NCBI RefSeq assembly: GCF_030269445.1
Contig: NZ_BSTJ01000004.1
Coordinates: 558,001-622,000, forward strand
Origin: Actinoallomurus iriomotensis
GTDB taxonomy: Bacteria > Actinomycetota > Actinomycetes > Streptosporangiales > Streptosporangiaceae
Reading direction: 5' to 3'
Length of the DNA: 64,000 nucleotides
Part shown: positions 1 through 8,781 of the stretch, one piece after another
How positions within the stretch are numbered: position 1 is the stretch's first letter
How the letters are laid out: each line of letters opens with the position of its first letter
Translations under genes and position numbers: made by a program
Notes under the pieces: model-generated
Seen by the model: the letters and a program-made list of their open reading frames with translations, nothing else
Databases searched by the model: none
What the model was told of the DNA's origin: nothing

Positions 1-91
1 CGCGATGGCCTGGCTGCTCCTCCTGATCGTCGCGGCCCTCACCGCGCTGAACTTCTACGCCGCAAGGTTCTGGGTGTTCTATGACAATTAG
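1..91 (+). CDS. Sugar ABC transporter permease, MalF-type (C-terminal end only)
   Basis: Only the last 29 codons lie in the window; the gene starts upstream of base 1. The reading frame begins at base 2 and ends with TAG at 89-91. What remains is one strongly hydrophobic helix rich in Leu, Val and Ala followed by an aromatic tail ending YDN, as is usual for the last membrane helix of a carbohydrate ABC permease of the MalF/UgpA type. The next gene starts inside it (ATG at 81), an 11-base overlap that indicates translational coupling. The assignment leans mainly on the MalG-type partner downstream. Confidence 0.7.
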   Translation, partial: AMAWLLLLIVAALTALNFYAARFWVFYDN

Positions 92-983
92 CAGCACGCG
101 CACCGCACACACCGTGTCGCAGCGCCGCGAAACGCCGCGCTCCAGCACGAGGCGGCTGAAGACGGCACGCGGTTTCGGCAGGCACTGCGCACTCATCGCC
201 CTGGCGATCGTCATGCTCTATCCACTGTTGTGGATGCTGGCGAGCTCCTTCCGATCGAGCGACGACATCTTCCGCCTCTCCGGGATCTTGGTCACGCACT
301 TCAAGACCGGCAACTACGGGAAAGGGTGGAACGGGCTGAAGTTTCCGTTCGGCCTGTATCTCATCAACTCGGCGATCATCGCCGCGGGCGCCATCGCGGG
401 GAACCTCATCTCCTGTTCCATGGCCGCGTACGCGTTCGCACGGCTGCGATTCCGTTTCAAGCGGACCCTGTTCGCGATCATGCTGATCACGATCATGCTG
501 CCCATGCATGTCGTGATCGTTCCTCAGTACATCCTGTTCTCGAGGATGGGCTGGCTGAACACGTTCCTCCCCCTGATCGTGCCGAAGTTCCTGGCGACGG
601 ACGCGTTCTTCGTCTTCCTGATGGTCCAGTTCATCCGCGGCATACCCCGGGAGCTCGACGATGCCGCACGGCTTGACGGCTGCGGCTACTTCCGCACTTT
701 CACGCGAGTCATCCTGCCGCTCATGAAGCCCGCCCTGGCGACCACCGCGATCTTCACGTTCGTCTGGACGTGGAACGACTTCTTCAGCCAGCTGATCTAC
801 CTCACGGCACCGAACGTCTACTCCGTGCCGGTAGCGCTTCGATCGTTCGTCGACGCCAACGGCGACACCTCCTGGGGGCCGCTCTTCGCGATGTCGGTCG
901 TGGCGCTGCTACCGGTGTTCGCCGCGTTCCTCTTCGGCCAGCGGTTCCTGACCCGCGGGATCTCCACGACCGGCATCAAGTAA
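81..983 (+). CDS. Carbohydrate ABC transporter permease, MalG/UgpE type
   Basis: This 300-residue inner-membrane permease would form the translocation channel with the MalF-type protein that ends at base 91. A positively charged N-terminus of about 35 residues precedes about six membrane segments (roughly 36-56, 93-118, 130-152, 165-185, 218-240 and 268-288). The cytoplasmic EAA loop that docks the ATPase is clear at residues 189-218, starting PRELDDAARLDG. Length and layout are normal for the binding-protein-dependent family. No ATPase or binding protein is visible; the binding protein is probably upstream and the ATPase may be a shared MsiK-type protein. A glycoside hydrolase 66 bases downstream suggests the imported sugar is an oligosaccharide or glycoside. 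Confidence 0.93.
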   Translation: MTISSTRTAHTVSQRRETPRSSTRRLKTARGFGRHCALIALAIVMLYPLLWMLASSFRSSDDIFRLSGILVTHFKTGNYGKGWNGLKFPFGLYLINSAIIAAGAIAGNLISCSMAAYAFARLRFRFKRTLFAIMLITIMLPMHVVIVPQYILFSRMGWLNTFLPLIVPKFLATDAFFVFLMVQFIRGIPRELDDAARLDGCGYFRTFTRVILPLMKPALATTAIFTFVWTWNDFFSQLIYLTAPNVYSVPVALRSFVDANGDTSWGPLFAMSVVALLPVFAAFLFGQRFLTRGISTTGIK

Positions 984-1049
984 CACGCCGCGAGCGCGAG
1001 ATCGCGGACCGGCACATCGAACCATCCAGTCCACGAGAGTGAGTTGCGA

Positions 1050-2876
1050 ATGACGCATGACCTGGCGGTCCCCCGAAACGAGCACCCTCGTCCGCAGTGG
1101 CGCAGAGATCAATGGCTCTGCCTCAACGGCGAGTGGCAGTTCGAGCTGGACAAGTCGGACTCCGGGTTCGAGCGCGGGCTTCGCGACGCGGAACTGAACA
1201 GCCGGATCATCGTGCCGTTCGCTCCCGAGTCGTCCCTCTCGGGCATCGGACACGTCGACTTCATGGCGGCGGTCTGGTACCGACGCGAGTTCACCGTCCC
1301 CGATGAATGGCTCAGCGGCCGGGTGCTCATCAACTTCCAGGCGGTGGACTACGACACCACCGTCTGGGTGAACGGGGTCGAGGTCGGCCGTCATCGCGGC
1401 GGCTTCACACCTTTCGGCCTGGACATCACCGCGGCTCTGGCCGGCAAGACACGAGCCACGGTCGTGGTACGGGCCAGGGACTCACGCGACTCGGTCCAAC
1501 CACGAGGGAAACAGGCGACCTGGTACGCCAACACGCACTGTTTCTACACGCGAACCACGGGCATCTGGCAGTCAGTGTGGCTCGAGGCGGTCCCCGCCAC
1601 CCACCTGCGGCGGCCTCGCATCACACCGGACGTCACAGGCTCCCGTTTCCACGTCGAGACGCCGGTTTCCGACCCGAAGCGCGGCATCACCGTCCAGGTC
1701 GAACTCAGCGATGCCTCAGGCGTCGTGAGCCGGGAGAGCATTCCGCTGGGACACGACCTGTGCCCCCGCCTGGTCCTCGATGTTCCCGCCGAGCGCCGGC
1801 GGCTGTGGACTCCGGCCGACCCGCATCTGTACTCCCTGCGGTTCCGGCTCATCGACCCCACCGGCGCGGTCATCGACGAGGTCCACAGCTACGCGGGGCT
1901 GCGATCGGTGTCCATCGAGGGGCAGGCCGTGCTGATCAACGGTGAGCGCGTGTTCCAGCGCCTCGTTCTCGATCAGGGGTACTGGCCCGACGGCATCATG
2001 ACCGCGCCCAGCGACGCGGCCTTGGTACGCGACATCGAACTCGCCCGCGACGCCGGTTTCAACGGCGCCCGCCTGCATCAGAAGGTCTTCGAGGAGCGGT
2101 TCCTCTACCACGCGGACCGGATGGGGTACCTCGTCTGGGCGGAGTTCCCCGACTGGGGCGCCGGCGGCCAAGGGCCGCGGGGGGACAATCAGCGGCCGAC
2201 CCCGTCATACGTCGCCGAGTGGATCGAGGTGCTGGAACGAGACCACAACCATCCGTCGATCATCGGCTGGTGTCCTCTGAACGAGACCCATCAGGCGCTG
2301 CAGGACCGCACGACCGTGCTGGACGACGTCACCAAGGGGATGTTCAAAGCCGCCAAGAACGCCGATCCGAGCCGGCCGGTGATCGATGCCTCCGGCTACA
2401 GTCACCGGGTCCCGGAGACAGACGTCTGGGACAGCCACTGCTACGAACAGGACCCCGCGGAGTTCGCGATCGCGCAGTCCGGCCTCGCCTACGGGAAGCC
2501 CTTCACGAACCTGACCCCGGATGGCGAACCGATGTCGCTGGCCTACGCCGGGCAGCCGTACATGGTCAGTGAGTACGGAGGCATCTGGTGGAACCCGGAG
2601 CTGGCACGCGCGTCGGACGGCACGGACCGAGCAGAGTCGTGGGGTTACGGCCAGCGGGTGAGCTCGGAAGAAGAGTTCTTCGAACGCTTCGAGGGCCTGA
2701 CCAAGGTACTGCTCGAGAACCCGTCGATGTTCGGCTATTGCTACACGCAACTCACCGACGTGTTCCAGGAGCAGAACGGCATCTATCGGTTCGACCGCTC
2801 GGAGAAGTTTCCCCTGGACCGGATCCGCGACGTTCAGCGGACGATCGCGGCGTTCGAGAAGGTCGACCCGGCATGA
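1050..2876 (+). CDS. Glycoside hydrolase family 2 (beta-galactosidase/beta-glucuronidase-like)
   Basis: This is an intracellular retaining glycosidase of about 608 residues with no signal peptide. The order is the usual GH2 one: N-terminal jelly-roll sugar-binding domain (about 15-190), Ig-like domain (190-290) and catalytic TIM barrel (about 300-590). The acid/base Glu is in CPLNETH near residue 412 and the nucleophile Glu is in MVSEYGG near residue 508. At about 600 residues it matches the short GH2 forms rather than LacZ. I chose ATG 1050, with GAGAGTGAG upstream, over an in-frame TTG at 1044. It probably hydrolyses the sugar brought in by the preceding transporter; galactoside, glucuronide or another glycoside cannot be told apart here. 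Confidence 0.93.
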   Translation: MTHDLAVPRNEHPRPQWRRDQWLCLNGEWQFELDKSDSGFERGLRDAELNSRIIVPFAPESSLSGIGHVDFMAAVWYRREFTVPDEWLSGRVLINFQAVDYDTTVWVNGVEVGRHRGGFTPFGLDITAALAGKTRATVVVRARDSRDSVQPRGKQATWYANTHCFYTRTTGIWQSVWLEAVPATHLRRPRITPDVTGSRFHVETPVSDPKRGITVQVELSDASGVVSRESIPLGHDLCPRLVLDVPAERRRLWTPADPHLYSLRFRLIDPTGAVIDEVHSYAGLRSVSIEGQAVLINGERVFQRLVLDQGYWPDGIMTAPSDAALVRDIELARDAGFNGARLHQKVFEERFLYHADRMGYLVWAEFPDWGAGGQGPRGDNQRPTPSYVAEWIEVLERDHNHPSIIGWCPLNETHQALQDRTTVLDDVTKGMFKAAKNADPSRPVIDASGYSHRVPETDVWDSHCYEQDPAEFAIAQSGLAYGKPFTNLTPDGEPMSLAYAGQPYMVSEYGGIWWNPELARASDGTDRAESWGYGQRVSSEEEFFERFEGLTKVLLENPSMFGYCYTQLTDVFQEQNGIYRFDRSEKFPLDRIRDVQRTIAAFEKVDPA

Positions 2877-3124
2877 CGAGTCGGTCCGAAGCTTATCGGG
2901 CTACCGCTTTCCGCCGTCCGCGTCGATGTAGCCCCACTTAATTCCCTGCTTTTTGCTCGGCTTTCGGTCGCGCCTTTATGTCGATCGCATTGGGACGATG
3001 ATCGACTTATCGTCAGTCACTCGGGAATCTTTCCGCCCGCCGCATCTCCGCACACAAGAATTGGTTGCACCAAACCGTGCGAGCCGTCAAGAATAAGGAT
3101 CTCCAACAGGTCAGGGAGGCAGGT

Positions 3125-3538
3125 TTGGAACTGTTCCCCGCACCGCTGAGCCCTCCGGTCACGACCGACTACACGCGCCTCGGGCTCGGCCCCGAGGCCT
3201 CCGTCGACGAGATCCGCGCCGCCTCCAGCAGGCTCGATCAGCGGCTGCGCCGCCAGGGTGCGGACGAGGCCGAGCTGGCGGCCGCGCACGCGATCCGGCT
3301 GGAGAGCGCCGACGACCGCGCGGCCTACGACGCGGCGCACCCGCCGCTGGCGCTGCTCAAACTCCGTCCCGCCTGGCATCCGGTGCTGGACGACGCCGCC
3401 GTCCAGCACCACGTGCTCCGCCGCGAGCTGGAGCTGTTCCTGCAGGAGCGGGGCGAGCCGGTCTACCGGCCCTCCGACCTGACCCGGACCGACTTCACCG
3501 CCGATCACACGCCCGACCCCCTGCTCGACGGAGCCTGA
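3125..3538 (+). CDS. Degenerate J-domain-like small protein
   Basis: A 137-residue protein just upstream of an Hsp70. Residues about 15-70 read like a J domain: a start of the DYTRLGLGPEAS type, a helix, then LESADDRAAYDAA, which matches the conserved end of helix III in J proteins. The HPD tripeptide needed to stimulate Hsp70 ATPase is absent; the corresponding place reads RLRRQGADEAE. The rest is charged and ends in an acidic tail. I chose TTG 3125 because GGGAGG sits five bases upstream; the frame is open back to 3065 but has no ribosome site there. It probably binds the neighbouring Hsp70 without acting as a classical J cochaperone. This family call is an inference. Confidence 0.7.
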   Translation: MELFPAPLSPPVTTDYTRLGLGPEASVDEIRAASSRLDQRLRRQGADEAELAAAHAIRLESADDRAAYDAAHPPLALLKLRPAWHPVLDDAAVQHHVLRRELELFLQERGEPVYRPSDLTRTDFTADHTPDPLLDGA

Positions 3539-3563
3539 CGAGACCCCCAAGGGAGAAGACCGG

Positions 3564-5489
3564 ATGGACGAATCCCCCCTCCACCACGTCGTCGGAATCG
3601 ACCTGGGCACCACCTACTCGGCCGTCGCGGCCTACAACCCCGAGGAGGCCTACGCCGAGATCATTCCGGACGCCGCCGTCGACGAGGAGCTGGGCGCCGC
3701 CACCCCCTCGGTGGTCCGCTACCAGCCGCAGAACGGCCGCGCGACGGTCGGCCACCACGCCAAGGACGCCATCGCCGGCACCCGCGGCGACGCCCAGACG
3801 ATCATCGAGATCAAGCGTGAGATGGGGGCCACCTTCACCGAGGACTCGCTGGCCCGCTTCGCCGCCGGGACCGACCACCGGGTGGACGACCCGGTACGGG
3901 TCCGGGTCGGCGGAGAGTGGCTGCGGCCGCAGGAGGTCAGCGCGCTCATCCTCATGAAGATGAAGCAGATCGCCGAGGCCGGCCTCGGCTCCACCGTGCA
4001 CGACGCCGTGGTGACGGTCCCCGCGTACTTCACCGAGCGGCAGAAGAAGGCGACCGAGGAGGCCGCGCTGCTGGCCGGGCTCTACCCGCGCCAGCTCATC
4101 CCCGAGCCCACGGCGGCCGCCATCGCCTACGGCGTGGACCGCGCCGACGAGGAGCGGCAGGTCTACCTGGTGTACGACCTGGGCGGTGGCACCTTCGACG
4201 TGTCGATCATCGAGACCCGCGAGGACGCCATCGACGTCCTGGCAACGGCCGGTGACCAGCGGCTCGGGGGCGGCGACTTCGACGACGCGCTGGTGGACGA
4301 GCTGCTGAAAGGGCGGCCGGAGCCGTCGGCCGACGATCGGCTGAAGGTCAAGATGGCCGCCGAGAAGGCCAAGCGGGCCTTATCCTTCGCCGACACCACC
4401 ACCGTGGTCTTTCCGGACGGCGCCACACGGGAGCTGGCCCGTACGGAGTTCGAGGCGACCATCAAACCCGTCCTCGACCGCTCGCTCACCCAGGTCGAGG
4501 AGGCGCTCCGATTCGCCGCGGAGAGCAAGGGCATGGACCGCGGCAAGATCGACGCCATTCTGCTGGTCGGCGGTTCCACCCGGATCCCGCTGGTCAAGCA
4601 GATGCTGCTGGAGCACTTCGACAAGGGCGACGACTTCGTCCGCAGCGACGCCGACCCCGACACCCTCGTCGCCCGCGGCGCGGCCCTCGTGGCCAAGGAC
4701 TTCACCCCGTCCGACGGCTTCGACCTGGCCGAGCGTCCGCCGACCGACCCCGACCCGGACGAGGACAGCCTGCAGGTCAGCCTGATCACCGAGCACACCC
4801 TCGGGCTGGCCATTCAGAACGACCGGTTCGACGGCCTCATCCCCCGGGGCACCCGGATCCCCGCCAGCCGGAAGAAGACCTACACCAATCCCGACATGGC
4901 CTCCCAGATCGCCGCCGTCGTCTACCAGGGAGAGGGTGAGTACACCTACGAGAACGCTCTCGTGGGCACCGTCAACCTGGAGGACATCGAGCCCCGGCCG
5001 GAGGGCTACCACCGGTTCGAGGTGGAGTACACCATGACCCGCAACGGTCTGCTGGAGGTGGCCGTCCAGCACCTGAACACCGGCCGTACCTTCGAGGCGA
5101 AGTTCGAGCGCAGCACCGAGATCGGGCGGCAGGACGAGCTGGCGGAGCGGCGCGAGGCGCTGCTGGGGCTGTACGACCCCGAGGGTCGGGTCACCGCGCC
5201 GGCGCCGGTCGAGCACACGCCGTCGAGCCACGGAGATCCGGCACCGGACTTCGTCCTGCCGCCCCCGGTCGCCGCGGCCGCTCCGGCCGTGCTGCCGGCC
5301 GACGCCGTGCCGACCGAGCTGCGTCGTACCTACCGGAAGATCGTCGCGTACCTGACCGGCGGTGCCGCGGCCCCGGCGGTGCGCTCGGCCTACGACGCGT
5401 TCGGTTCCGCCGTCGCCGCCAAGGCGCCGGAGGCCGAGATCGAGGCGCTCTTCGACCGCCTCGAGGCGGCGTATGACGACGCCCGTTGA
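3564..5489 (+). CDS. Hsp70-family ATPase (non-housekeeping DnaK paralogue)
   Basis: A 641-residue Hsp70. The actin-like ATPase domain occupies about residues 8-380 with phosphate-1 GIDLGTTYS (11-19), phosphate-2 DLGGGTFD (205-212) and the adenosine motif LVGGSTRIP (334-342), so ATP binding should be intact. A beta-rich region at about 400-525 matches a substrate-binding domain. A Pro/Ala-rich linker (about 540-575) and a short helical C-terminus replace the normal lid. The canonical EEVD-like or actinobacterial DnaK tail is missing, and no GrpE or full DnaJ is nearby, so this is not the housekeeping chaperone. GGGAGA lies seven bases before the ATG. The gene overlaps the next by 17 bases. Confidence 0.93.
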   Translation: MDESPLHHVVGIDLGTTYSAVAAYNPEEAYAEIIPDAAVDEELGAATPSVVRYQPQNGRATVGHHAKDAIAGTRGDAQTIIEIKREMGATFTEDSLARFAAGTDHRVDDPVRVRVGGEWLRPQEVSALILMKMKQIAEAGLGSTVHDAVVTVPAYFTERQKKATEEAALLAGLYPRQLIPEPTAAAIAYGVDRADEERQVYLVYDLGGGTFDVSIIETREDAIDVLATAGDQRLGGGDFDDALVDELLKGRPEPSADDRLKVKMAAEKAKRALSFADTTTVVFPDGATRELARTEFEATIKPVLDRSLTQVEEALRFAAESKGMDRGKIDAILLVGGSTRIPLVKQMLLEHFDKGDDFVRSDADPDTLVARGAALVAKDFTPSDGFDLAERPPTDPDPDEDSLQVSLITEHTLGLAIQNDRFDGLIPRGTRIPASRKKTYTNPDMASQIAAVVYQGEGEYTYENALVGTVNLEDIEPRPEGYHRFEVEYTMTRNGLLEVAVQHLNTGRTFEAKFERSTEIGRQDELAERREALLGLYDPEGRVTAPAPVEHTPSSHGDPAPDFVLPPPVAAAAPAVLPADAVPTELRRTYRKIVAYLTGGAAAPAVRSAYDAFGSAVAAKAPEAEIEALFDRLEAAYDDAR

Positions 5490-6945
5490 GGCGGAGCGGG
5501 TCCCCGTCGGCGGCGGCATGTGGGGCGAGATCCACAGCCGCCCTGGCGGCCGCCGCTGCTACCGCCTGGTCCCGGCCGACGAACTCCTCGCCAAGCAGCG
5601 GGACCAGCTCGACCGCCTGCGAGAACGAGCCAGGTATCCCGGTGTCGCGCCCCTCCTCCAGAACGAGGAGGACGACGTCGTGGAGTGGGAGGGCCATTAC
5701 TACGACGTCGTCACCTACGAGCTGGAGCTGGACGCCACCCTGGCCCGGGTCGTGGGCGAACCGCGTCCCGAGCCGCGGCTCGCCGCGGTCTCCGCGGTGC
5801 TGCGGGCGCTGCCCGGCTGGTGGGGCCGCGTCGAGGGCATGATCCCGACCGGCGCCGACATCGTGTTCTCCCGCGGCCAGCCGTACCTCCTGGAGCTGCC
5901 GCCCTGGGGCGTCCCGGCCGTGGGCACACTGCTGCGCTCCCCCGAGCGCATCCCCTACCTGGCTCCCGACGTCGTGCGCGGCGTGTCGGGCCCCGACCGG
6001 GCCGCCGACGTGTACGCGCTGACCGTCACGGCGTTACGCTGCTTCCTCGAACCGCCCGCGGCCGAGCCGGAACGCCTGCTGCACTGGGCGGCGGCGGGGC
6101 GTCCCGAAGACGGGGCGAGCCGCCTCCCGCACTGGATGCGGCAGGTCGGCCCCGTCACCGAGACCCTCGCCTACCTCCGCGGTGTCCTCGCGGCCGGCCA
6201 CGCCGAACGCCTGGCGATCGACCCGGCCGAGATCGCCGACCTGCTCGACCGCTGCCGCGAGAGCATGGACCCGCTGATGGCCGTCCGGCGGCTGCGGGAG
6301 GAGGGCAACCCCGAGCGCGCGCTGCACCTGGCGCACACGATCCTGCTCACCGATCCGTCGTACGAGCTGCTGGTGCTGGCCGCGGAGCTGTCCTACCGGG
6401 ATCTGCACTCGCCGCAGCCGCTGGAGGCGTGGGACCTGCTGGAGCGGGCGGTACGGATGCAGCAGGGGCGGCGTGAGGCGTACATGACCCAGTTCGCCCT
6501 GGTCGGCCGGTTCCGCCACGATCTGGCCCGGCGGCTGTCGGACGCCGTCGATCCCTCCTTCGCCGAGCGGATGGACGCCACCGTCCGCACGGCATTCGAC
6601 CATCTGCCGCCGGAGGGCGCGGAGGGCAAGGGCGCCAAAGCCCACGACCTGGCCGTCTACCTGCTCGAACGGGGCAACGCGGAGGACGCCAACCAGGCCG
6701 CGTACACCTGGCTGAACAAGAACGGGCGGCTGGAGTGGTGGCGGTTCGACCTCATGATCGACTACGCCCGCTCGTTCATGCTCCTGGACCGGCTCGACGA
6801 CGCGGAGGCCGTCGCCGAGACCGTACGGCAGGGCCTGCAGAAGGTGCGCGCCAACCGGTCGATGAACGACGCGGAGATCGGCGCGCACGGGCACCGGCTC
6901 AACAACCTCCGGCATGACCTTCGCAAACTGCGTGAGGAGCGGTGA
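5473..6945 (+). CDS. Pseudokinase-like protein with C-terminal helical repeats
   Basis: A 490-residue soluble protein. The N-terminal 230 residues have the outline of a protein kinase without its catalytic residues. A hinge-like YDVVTYELEL is followed by VEGMIPTGADIVFSRGQPYLLEL, where a kinase would have HRD...N and DFG, and then by YLAPDVV...DRAADVYALTVTALR, which resembles the APE and alpha-F region. HRD, the catalytic Asn and DFG are all replaced. Residues about 260-490 form alpha-helical, TPR-like repeats. It starts inside the Hsp70 gene and its TGA overlaps the next start, so the genes are coupled. A scaffold or sensor role is inferred; the pseudokinase call rests on motif outline only. 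Confidence 0.65.
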   Translation: MTTPVEAERVPVGGGMWGEIHSRPGGRRCYRLVPADELLAKQRDQLDRLRERARYPGVAPLLQNEEDDVVEWEGHYYDVVTYELELDATLARVVGEPRPEPRLAAVSAVLRALPGWWGRVEGMIPTGADIVFSRGQPYLLELPPWGVPAVGTLLRSPERIPYLAPDVVRGVSGPDRAADVYALTVTALRCFLEPPAAEPERLLHWAAAGRPEDGASRLPHWMRQVGPVTETLAYLRGVLAAGHAERLAIDPAEIADLLDRCRESMDPLMAVRRLREEGNPERALHLAHTILLTDPSYELLVLAAELSYRDLHSPQPLEAWDLLERAVRMQQGRREAYMTQFALVGRFRHDLARRLSDAVDPSFAERMDATVRTAFDHLPPEGAEGKGAKAHDLAVYLLERGNAEDANQAAYTWLNKNGRLEWWRFDLMIDYARSFMLLDRLDDAEAVAETVRQGLQKVRANRSMNDAEIGAHGHRLNNLRHDLRKLREER

Positions 6946-8498
6946 TGGGCCTCCAGGTGCTGCTGATCGTCGTGCTGGTGGTGCTGCTGGCCGCCGGCGG
7001 CACGTACTTCTTCGGGGTGGTGCCGCGTCGCTGGCGGATCCCGCTGGACGAGTCACGGGAACTGCTCGACAGCGCCGACCGTGCCGACCTGGAGCGGGCC
7101 GACCGGCTCATCGCCCAGGCCGTCAACGCCGGGCCGCGCGGCTGGGCGCTGGAGGACGCCCGCTTCGCCCAGGCGTACGTCCGGGCCCGGCTGGGCGACT
7201 TCGACCCCGACCAGTACGCGGCGGCCGCCGCCGCGCTGGCCGACCTGGTGGCCGCGTCCGGGCACGACGAGGCGACGGCATTCCTCGACCTGTGGCTGCG
7301 TTCCAAGATGGGGCAGCACTCCCGGGTCTGCGACCTGTTCGAGAGCGAGCGGGCGCTGCTGGACTGGTCGCCGCAGGCCCGGCTGATCGCCTCGATCTCG
7401 TTCCTCAAGCAGGCCGTGGCGAGCTGGCGCCGCCGCGAGCCGCAGGGCGCGCTGCACTACTTCCGCCAGGTCCGCGAGCTCGACTGCCTGACCGCCGAGA
7501 TCCCCGAGCACGTGGACGACATGGAGCTGGTCGAGGGCGTCCAGGCGCTGTTCGACGACCGGATGAGCGACGCCCGCGACTGCTTCACCAACGCCCACGA
7601 GCACGCCGTGCAGGAGGGCAAGTCCGCCGCCCGCGCGACGCTCGGCCTGCTGGTGTGCGACTGGCGGGAGGGAGAGCGGGCGAACGCCGACGGCGGTCTC
7701 GGCGCCGTGCTGGAGGAGCTGGCGCAGACTCCCGACCCGGATCCGGAGGAGCAGCGGCTGCGGGTCAACGCCGCACTGTTCCACGTCGTCACGCTGCTGC
7801 ACGAGTGGCAGCGGCCGGAGCTGGCCGGGGTGGCCCCGGGCCGGGCCGACTTCGCCCGGCTGGACGAGCGGATCGACCGGGTCGTGCGTGCGGAGCCGGA
7901 CCACGGCGACGCGCTGCTGATCGCCGGGCTGTGCCGCTACTACTTCGCCGTCCGCGACCCGGCGATGCGTGAGCAGGGCGTGGCGCTGCTGGAGCGCGGC
8001 CTGGAGACGGCCCGGCCGATCGTGCACCCGGAGGCCCGGCGGATCGTGCGGTTCGAGCGGGAGCTCGGTGACACGACGACCGGACGCGACCGGTACGTCG
8101 AGCTGATCGACGAGTCCCTCCGGAACGGCGACCTGAGCCCGGAGAAGCGTCGTGAGCTGCTGGCACTGCGCGCGGAGATGGAACGCCGGTACGCCCGGTA
8201 CGGCGACCCGGCCGCCGTGGCCGCCGACGCCGGTCCGGCCGAGCACCCGAGCGTCCGCGACATCAGCGAGAGCAACGAGCTGATGCGGGCGCGGCTACGC
8301 GGCATCGCCGGACCGCTGCTCCGCGACGACCCCGAGCGGCCGGGGGTCGAAGAGCTGAAGCAGAGCGTCGACGAGGTGGACGCGGCGAGCAAGCGGTTCA
8401 AGGACGGGTTCGAGGCGGTGCAGAGCGCCCGCCAGGACCTGATCGTGCGGACCGGCGAGTTCCTGCTGAACGAGGCGCCCCCGGAGAAGGAGTCGTGA
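6945..8498 (+). CDS. Membrane-anchored helical-repeat (TPR-like) protein
   Basis: A 517-residue protein with one hydrophobic segment at residues about 4-24 (VLLIVVLVVLLAAGG) followed by an Arg-rich stop, indicating an N-terminal membrane anchor with the bulk in the cytoplasm. The remainder is alpha-helical, with repeated Ala/Leu/Arg helices consistent with TPR-type hairpins. A C-terminal helical stretch (about 440-510) could be coiled coil. No enzyme motif is visible. ATG 6945 overlaps the previous TGA by one base (TGATG) and the next gene starts inside its own stop. The anchor would bring the Hsp70/TIR complex to the membrane; that is inference. Confidence 0.72.
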   Translation: MGLQVLLIVVLVVLLAAGGTYFFGVVPRRWRIPLDESRELLDSADRADLERADRLIAQAVNAGPRGWALEDARFAQAYVRARLGDFDPDQYAAAAAALADLVAASGHDEATAFLDLWLRSKMGQHSRVCDLFESERALLDWSPQARLIASISFLKQAVASWRRREPQGALHYFRQVRELDCLTAEIPEHVDDMELVEGVQALFDDRMSDARDCFTNAHEHAVQEGKSAARATLGLLVCDWREGERANADGGLGAVLEELAQTPDPDPEEQRLRVNAALFHVVTLLHEWQRPELAGVAPGRADFARLDERIDRVVRAEPDHGDALLIAGLCRYYFAVRDPAMREQGVALLERGLETARPIVHPEARRIVRFERELGDTTTGRDRYVELIDESLRNGDLSPEKRRELLALRAEMERRYARYGDPAAVAADAGPAEHPSVRDISESNELMRARLRGIAGPLLRDDPERPGVEELKQSVDEVDAASKRFKDGFEAVQSARQDLIVRTGEFLLNEAPPEKES

Positions 8499-8752
8499 TC
8501 AGTCTCATTCGGTCATCCCTGCGGCTGCCGCGCCGACGCCTCCGGCCCGAGCGCTACTCCCTGGTCGGCCGGCTGAGCCCGATCGAGTACGAGCCGGACG
8601 CCGACGAGCGGGAGCTGTTCGAGCAGGCCGGGCTCGGCCGGGTGCTGCCGCTGCTGCTGGGCCTCGACCAGGACCTGGAGTTCGGCCTCTGCCACGACGT
8701 CGCCCGGCACCGGCTGGGTGCCGAGCCCGATCCGGGTGCGCTGCCCTTCTGA
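8495..8752 (+). CDS. Small hypothetical protein of the Hsp70/TIR operon
   Basis: An 85-residue protein that starts at GTG 8495, overlapping the preceding stop (GTGA), so it is translationally coupled. The first 20 residues are basic with several Arg and Leu; the rest is acidic and Leu-rich (DADERELFEQAG, LPLLLGLDQDLEFGL). It has no cysteine motif, signal peptide or obvious membrane helix. I do not recognise a family. Its fixed place inside the operon suggests an adaptor for one of the large repeat proteins. Confidence 0.6.
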   Translation: MISLIRSSLRLPRRRLRPERYSLVGRLSPIEYEPDADERELFEQAGLGRVLPLLLGLDQDLEFGLCHDVARHRLGAEPDPGALPF

Positions 8753-8781
8753 GCCGCCCGGCCACGAACTCTGGGAGAACC

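Noticed and set aside
3564-5489. Housekeeping dnaK operon
   Set aside because: GrpE, a full DnaJ and HspR are absent, the lid is short and the neighbours are TPR and TIR genes.
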